DNA from: JBMOUD01 sp049319665
GTDB taxonomy: Bacteria; Pseudomonadota; Gammaproteobacteria; Enterobacterales; Enterobacteriaceae
Assembly (NCBI RefSeq): GCF_049319665.1
Contig: NZ_JBMOUD010000011.1
Coordinates: 62,001-126,000 of the forward strand
DNA length: 64,000 nt
Direction of reading: 5' to 3'
In this document: positions 59,280 to 64,000 of the stretch, in pieces
Layout of the letters: every line of letters starts with the position of its first letter
How positions within the stretch are numbered: the first letter of the stretch is position 1
Position numbers and translations under genes: made by a program
The notes under the pieces: model-generated
What the model was told of the DNA's origin: nothing
Database searches by the model: none
Seen by the model: the letters and a program-made list of their open reading frames with translations, nothing else

Positions 59280-61925
59280 CTAGCCGGTATTACGCATCCC
59301 GGCGGCAACGCCTGCAATAGTAACCATTAAGGCTTGCTCGACGCGTGGGTCCAATTCGCCTTGCTGTTCCAACTGGCGTGAACGATGCAGCAGCTCAGCC
59401 TGTAACACGTTTAATGGGTCGGTGTAGACGTTACGCAGGGCGATAGACTGGGCAATCCACGGTAAATCGGCCATCAAGTGCTCGTCGTTGGAGATTGCCA
59501 ATACCACTTTGATATCGTTGGACAACTGTTCGCGCAGTTTCTCGCCTAGCGGCCAAAGCTCTTTATCTACCAAGCGATGGTCATAATATTCTGCTAACCA
59601 CAGGTCGGCTTTGGCAAACACCATTTCCAACATGCCGATGCGGGTAGAGAAGAACGGCCAATCGTGGCACATCGCTTCCAGCACATCACGTTTACCGGCA
59701 TCGACAACCGCTTGCAGACCGGCTCCTGCACCTAACCACGCGGGCAGCATCAGGCGGTTTTGTGTCCAGGCAAAAATCCATGGGATGGCGCGCAGGCTTT
59801 CAACGCCGCCGTTGGCTTTACGCTTGGCAGGACGTGAACCTAATGGCAATTTAGCCAGCTCTTGTTCTGGGGTGGCAGAACGGAAATAAGGCACGAAATC
59901 TTTGTTTTCACGCACGTAGCCACGATACATGGTGCAAGAGACATCAGAAATCTGCTCCATGATATCGATCCAGGCTTTTTTCGGCTCCGGCGGTGGCAGC
60001 AGGTTGGCTTCCAGAATTGCCCCGGTATACAGCGCCAGGCTGCTGATGGTGACTTCTGGCAGACCGTATTTAAAGCGGATCATCTCGCCTTGTTCGGTGA
60101 CGCGCAGGCCGCCTTTCAGGCTACCCGGAGGCTGGGAGAGCAGGGCGGCGTGAGCCGGTGCACCACCGCGACCAATAGAACCGCCGCGTCCGTGGAACAA
60201 GGTTAATGCTACGCCCGCTTTTTCACAGGTTTTGATCAAGGCATCTTGTGCGCGGTACTGTGCCCAAGACGCAGCCATCACGCCGGCATCTTTGGCGGAG
60301 TCGGAGTAACCGATCATCACCATCTGTTTGCCCTGAATAAAGCCGCGGTACCAGTCAATGTTGAGCAACTGGGTCATGACCGCGTCGGCATTGTTTAAGT
60401 CATCCAGCGTTTCAAACAGCGGCGCTACCGGCAGAACAAACGGGCAACCGGCTTCTTTAAGCAATAAATGTACGGCCAGCACGTCGGAAGGTGTGCGAGC
60501 CATCGAAATAACATAAGCGGCAATCGAGCCTTCCGGCGCTTCTGCCACTACCTGGCAGGTATCTAACACTTCTTTGGTGTCGGCGCTTGGTGTCCAGTTA
60601 CGTGGCACCAGCGGGCGCTGTGAATTCAATTCGCGGATCAGGAAGGATTGTTTATCAGCTTCTGACCAGCTTTCATAATCACCAAGGCCCAAATAGCGGG
60701 TGATCTCAGCGATAGCTAAAGTATGACGCGTACTTTCCTGACGGATATCGATGCGGACTAATGGCACACCAAAGCAGCGCACGCGACGCAAAGTGTCGAG
60801 CAATTGGCCGTTGGCGATAATGCCCATGCCGCAGGCTTGCAGCGACTGGTAGCAGGCGTACAGCGGAGCCCATAGCTGGTCATTATGCACAATCAAGTCA
60901 TGCGGTTTAACCAACTTCACACCCTTCAAACGGGCATCAAGATAAGCTTGTGTCGAGGTCAACTGGCTACGCAGACCTTTTAACAGCGTGCGATAAGGCT
61001 CTACAACCTCTTCGCCACCCGCTAACTCGCGCAGCTCTGGGGTGCACTCGGTCATCGATAGCTCGGAGATAAGAATCGCGACATCGCGCAGGAACAAGTC
61101 GGTGGCTTTCCAGCGGCTGAGCTGCATGACGTGGCGGGTGATTTCAGCGGTGACGTTGTTATTACCATCACGGTCGCCGCCCATCCACGAGGTAAAGCGT
61201 ACCGGCACATCTTCCACCGGCATTTTATAATCCAGCGACTCTTCTAACTGCTCGTTGAGTTCGCGCAAGAAGGTTGGCACACCTTCCCACAGACTGTTCT
61301 CAACAACGGCAAAACCCCATTTGGCTTCATCAACCGGCGTTGGACGATTTTTGCGGATTTCATCAGTGTGCCAGGATTGTGCAATCAACTGGCGCAGGCG
61401 GCGCATAATTTGTTTGCGCTCATAATCCGCCAGATCGTTGTGATCGAGCTGTTTGAGACAGTTGTTTACTTCAATCAGTTTGTGGATCAGGGTACGGCGG
61501 GCAATTTCCGTTGGGTGCGCGGTCAACACCAGTTCAATAGACAGCGCTTTTACCGCATCGCGAATTTGCTGCTCGCTGAGATTTTGAGATTTTAAGCGGG
61601 TAATCAATTGCGCCAGGACTTCTGGATTGCTGGCCGCTTCACCATTAGGTGAGATGCTATGGTACTGCTCAGCAACGTTGGTCAGGTTCAAAAATTGACT
61701 GAAAGCGCGGGCCACCGGCAATAGCTCGTCATTAGACAAGTTTTGCAGCGTGGATAACAACTCTTGGCGGTCGGCATCGTTACCAGCACGTGAGGATTTC
61801 GACAACTTACGGATTTTCTCAACACGGTCAAGGATATGTTCTCCCAACGTATCTTTGATCGTCTCTCCAAGCAGTTTACCCAACGTGCTGACATTGCTTC
61901 GCATTGCGGAATATTGTTCGTTCAT
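59280..61925 (-). CDS. ppc: Phosphoenolpyruvate carboxylase
   Basis: Replenishes oxaloacetate from PEP and bicarbonate. 881 residues. Catalytic His in VLTAHPTEIARR (about 135-146), GGDRDGN substrate loop (here followed by NNV), MIGYSDSAKDAGV (about 540), and the glycine-rich FHGRGGSIGRGG (about 580). Ends in MRNTG, the usual C-terminus. The 280-bp gap to argE holds its promoter. Confidence 0.98.
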   Translation of the reverse strand: MNEQYSAMRSNVSTLGKLLGETIKDTLGEHILDRVEKIRKLSKSSRAGNDADRQELLSTLQNLSNDELLPVARAFSQFLNLTNVAEQYHSISPNGEAASNPEVLAQLITRLKSQNLSEQQIRDAVKALSIELVLTAHPTEIARRTLIHKLIEVNNCLKQLDHNDLADYERKQIMRRLRQLIAQSWHTDEIRKNRPTPVDEAKWGFAVVENSLWEGVPTFLRELNEQLEESLDYKMPVEDVPVRFTSWMGGDRDGNNNVTAEITRHVMQLSRWKATDLFLRDVAILISELSMTECTPELRELAGGEEVVEPYRTLLKGLRSQLTSTQAYLDARLKGVKLVKPHDLIVHNDQLWAPLYACYQSLQACGMGIIANGQLLDTLRRVRCFGVPLVRIDIRQESTRHTLAIAEITRYLGLGDYESWSEADKQSFLIRELNSQRPLVPRNWTPSADTKEVLDTCQVVAEAPEGSIAAYVISMARTPSDVLAVHLLLKEAGCPFVLPVAPLFETLDDLNNADAVMTQLLNIDWYRGFIQGKQMVMIGYSDSAKDAGVMAASWAQYRAQDALIKTCEKAGVALTLFHGRGGSIGRGGAPAHAALLSQPPGSLKGGLRVTEQGEMIRFKYGLPEVTISSLALYTGAILEANLLPPPEPKKAWIDIMEQISDVSCTMYRGYVRENKDFVPYFRSATPEQELAKLPLGSRPAKRKANGGVESLRAIPWIFAWTQNRLMLPAWLGAGAGLQAVVDAGKRDVLEAMCHDWPFFSTRIGMLEMVFAKADLWLAEYYDHRLVDKELWPLGEKLREQLSNDIKVVLAISNDEHLMADLPWIAQSIALRNVYTDPLNVLQAELLHRSRQLEQQGELDPRVEQALMVTIAGVAAGMRNTG

Positions 61926-62163
61926 TATTGGCTCTGACCCGTCTCTTGTCTGATTTTTATGTTCTGTAAGTAACTTTCACCCGTTCGGCACTCTCGCCGC
62001 TAAAACCTGCCATCTTGGCTGTTATCTGATGTTTTGACTCTTTACTGTAGGAAGTTACCGCAAAAAGCCCGGTTTATTTAGTATAAAAAGTGGATTTTTT
62101 TTCAATTCGCTGAAATTTAATTACAACACTTTAGTTATAAGTCTAGCTAATTAAGTGTGAAAT

Positions 62164-62195
62164 GCAGGAACACCGGGAAGATCACGGGTTCCTGC
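62164..62195 (-). terminator. Hairpin downstream of argE
   Basis: GCAGGAAC (62164-62171) / GTTCCTGC (62188-62195) in the 280-bp ppc-argE gap; U-tract weak on the minus strand. Nothing else was seen in this gap. Confidence 0.55.
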
Positions 62196-62205
62196 TTGAA
62201 GGTTT

Positions 62206-63357
62206 TTAGTGGAAGCAGAAGTGATGAACCACTTGGGCGATCAGCTCGCGGGTCGGTTTGATAAAGGCGGTATCAATATATTCGTCCGGTTGATGCGCTT
62301 GCTCGATAGAACCCGGTCCTAGAACTAATGTTGGGCATAACTCTTGAATAAAAGGTGCTTCAGTACAGTAGTTGACGATCTCTGTTTGCGTATTGAGAAG
62401 TTTCTCAATCACCTTAACCAACTGATGGTCCGGCGGGCATTCATAGCCAGGAATAGGTGGATGCAGTTCTTCAATGACCAAGCGGCCCGGCCATTTTTTG
62501 CTCACCGGCTCCAATGTTTCGGCTAATAGCGCATCCAGGTCCGACAGCGTTAAGCCAGGCAGTGGACGGATATCCATATGCAGCTCACAGCAGGCACAAA
62601 TACGGTTAGCGGCATCGCCACCGCTAATGTGGCCGAAGTTCATCGTTGGATAAGGGATCACAAAGCCGTTGTGGTTGTAACGCTCTTTCAAGGTAGTACG
62701 CAGGCCGATCAAATGCGTGATCGATTCATGCATCAGATCGATGGCATTAACGCCGCGAGCAGGGTCGCTGGAGTGTCCCGACTGGCCGGTAATGCGGATG
62801 GCGTTAGAAATATGACCTTTATGCGCTCGCACTGGTTTGAGTGAAGTTGGCTCACCGATAATCGCGCAATCTGGGCGAATAGTAGAGGTTTTGGCGAAGT
62901 AGCTAGCCCCAGCCATGGTGGTTTCTTCATCGGCGGTTGCCAGAATATACAGCGGCTTGCTCAGTTTTGTGACATCAACATCGCGCAACGCATCGAGGAT
63001 AAAGGCAAAGAAGCCTTTCATATCGGCGGTGCCTAAACCGTAGAGCTTGTTGTCATGTTCATGCAGCGTAAAAGGGTCGCGGGTCCAGCGGCCGTCGTCG
63101 AAAGGCACCGTATCGGTATGGCCGGCCAATAGCAGGCCGCCTGCGCCACTTCCTGCCGTTGCGAGCATATTGAATTTATTACGGGTGCCAGGAACCGGCT
63201 GAATTTCAATTTTGAAGCCTAAATCGCCGAACCAGCCAGCCAATAAGTTGATTAAGGTTTCATTACTCTGATCCAGCGCACTATCGGTAGCACTGATCGA
63301 CGGTATCGCGATTAAAGCCCGGTAGAGCTCAATAAATGGAGGTAATTTCATCTTCAC
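62206..63357 (-). CDS. argE: Acetylornithine deacetylase
   Basis: Zinc/cobalt M20-family hydrolase making ornithine from N-acetylornithine. 383 residues. Metal-binding LLLAGHTDTVPFD (about 75-87), GTADMKGFF, catalytic ATADEETTMAG (about 140), and GEPTSLKPVRAHKG. Divergent from argC with ARG boxes between, as in E. coli argE/argCBH. Confidence 0.98.
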   Translation of the reverse strand: MKMKLPPFIELYRALIAIPSISATDSALDQSNETLINLLAGWFGDLGFKIEIQPVPGTRNKFNMLATAGSGAGGLLLAGHTDTVPFDDGRWTRDPFTLHEHDNKLYGLGTADMKGFFAFILDALRDVDVTKLSKPLYILATADEETTMAGASYFAKTSTIRPDCAIIGEPTSLKPVRAHKGHISNAIRITGQSGHSSDPARGVNAIDLMHESITHLIGLRTTLKERYNHNGFVIPYPTMNFGHISGGDAANRICACCELHMDIRPLPGLTLSDLDALLAETLEPVSKKWPGRLVIEELHPPIPGYECPPDHQLVKVIEKLLNTQTEIVNYCTEAPFIQELCPTLVLGPGSIEQAHQPDEYIDTAFIKPTRELIAQVVHHFCFH

Positions 63358-63382
63358 TGTTGACAGCCTTTAGTTAGGATAG

Positions 63383-63421
63383 TATCAATATTCATGCATT
63401 TATTTTGAATAAAAATACAGT
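63383..63421. promoter_or_regulatory. Tandem ARG boxes (ArgR operators) of argE/argC
   Basis: Two 18-bp ARG boxes separated by 3 bp: 63383-63400 (core match 8 of 10 to TGAAT-N4-ATTCA) and 63404-63421 (9 of 10). Arrangement and spacing are those of the E. coli argE/argCBH operator. Confidence 0.85.
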
Positions 63422-63593
63422 AAGCCGGTTGTGAGCGAAAGCAGAAAAAAACGTTGTTTTTCTAATCAAGCCTCCCTGCCAACCGACCGAATCGCTCGGG
63501 TGAACGGCGTAACAACGCGGTGAGCCCCGTTACCTATAGTTAGAGTTGCTGTATTGAGACTAATACAGAAAATTGAGAAGGTGAACAGACCTA

Positions 63594-64000
63594 ATGTTGA
63601 ATACGCTGATTGTTGGGGCAAGTGGTTATGCTGGTGCTGAACTCGCGGCTTACCTCAATCGCCACCCACAGATGAACATAACCGGTTTAACGGTTTCAGC
63701 GCAAAGTGCAGATGCAGGAAAATTGCTTTCTGATTTGCATCCTCAGTTAAAGGGTATTGTCGATTTACCGATTTTACCGATGACTGATGTCGCGGCAGCA
63801 GCAAAAGGTGTTGATGTGGTGTTCTTAGCCACCGCTCATGAAGTCAGCCACGACTTAGCCCCGCAGTTCTTAGCTGCAGGTTGCGTGGTGTTTGATTTGT
63901 CCGGCGCTTTCCGCGTTAACGATCCTGCCTTCTATACTCAATATTACGGTTTTGAACATCAACATCTCGATTTACTCGATGCAGCAGTCTATGGACTGGC
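63594..64000 (+). CDS. argC: N-acetyl-gamma-glutamyl-phosphate reductase (5' part)
   Basis: First 135 codons of ArgC; the gene continues beyond the window. NADP-binding IVGASGYAGAELAAYL is at 6-21, and VFLATAHEVSH and FDLSGAFRV follow as in the family. The ATG at 63594 follows GAAGGTGAACAGACCTA. Regulated from the ARG boxes 170-210 bp upstream. Confidence 0.95.
   Translation, partial: MLNTLIVGASGYAGAELAAYLNRHPQMNITGLTVSAQSADAGKLLSDLHPQLKGIVDLPILPMTDVAAAAKGVDVVFLATAHEVSHDLAPQFLAAGCVVFDLSGAFRVNDPAFYTQYYGFEHQHLDLLDAAVYGL

Noticed and set aside
1..64000. CRISPR arrays, insertion sequences, prophage genes, tRNA or rRNA genes
   Set aside because: None of their hallmarks (regular repeats and spacers, transposase or phage genes, cloverleaf sequences) could be found by reading.

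Overview
The window is chromosomal DNA of a gammaproteobacterium of the order Enterobacterales. Nearly every protein looks closely related to its Escherichia coli counterpart. The order pyrE-slmA-dut-coaBC-radC, hldD-waaFC, kbl-tdh, secB-gpsA-cysE, cpxRA/cpxP, tpiA-fpr-glpXKF, rraA-hslUV-ftsN-cytR-priA and metJ/metBLF-ppc-argE/argC, with cpxRA next to trmL, suggests Yersiniaceae, most likely Yersinia or a close relative. This placement rests on family knowledge, not on a search.

Layout. 1-6.3 kb: pyrimidine, CoA and DNA-repair housekeeping genes (pyrE, slmA, dut, coaBC, radC, rpmB, rpmG, mutM, coaD). 6.3-21.5 kb: a lipopolysaccharide core cluster. The conserved inner-core genes waaE-waaA and waaC-waaF-hldD bracket about 10 kb of accessory genes: three GT4, one GT2 and three GT9 glycosyltransferases (including waaQ-, wabG- and wabH-like genes), a sugar deacetylase and the O-antigen ligase waaL. 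21.8-31.6 kb: threonine catabolism (kbl-tdh), the cell-separation activator envC with yibQ, yibN-grxC-secB-gpsA, cysE, an unknown membrane protein and trmL. 31.6-34.4 kb: the Cpx envelope-stress locus with its intergenic CpxR box and the 3'UTR small RNA CpxQ. 34.4-44.5 kb: a Tat-signal hydrolase, pfkA, sbp, tpiA, yiiQ, fpr and the glycerol genes glpX-glpK-glpF. 44.9-53.6 kb: zapB, rraA, hslUV, ftsN, cytR, priA, rpmE. 53.7-64 kb: the methionine regulon (metJ, metBL, metF with met boxes), ppc, and divergent argE/argC with ARG boxes, argC running off the end.

The most striking unexplained structure is the 704-bp gap between the convergent genes zapB and rraA (45180-45883). It is one giant imperfect palindrome. 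At least nine complementary segments nest around the centre at about 45555, and each arm carries its own extra hairpin whose sequence differs between arms while its pairing is kept. Three smaller palindromic intergenic elements (dut-slmA, radC-rpmB, hldD-kbl) were also found, two of them sharing a terminal sequence. Compared with E. coli gene order as I remember it, gpmM, fieF and menA are absent from their usual places. No insertion sequence, prophage, CRISPR array, rRNA or tRNA gene was recognised.
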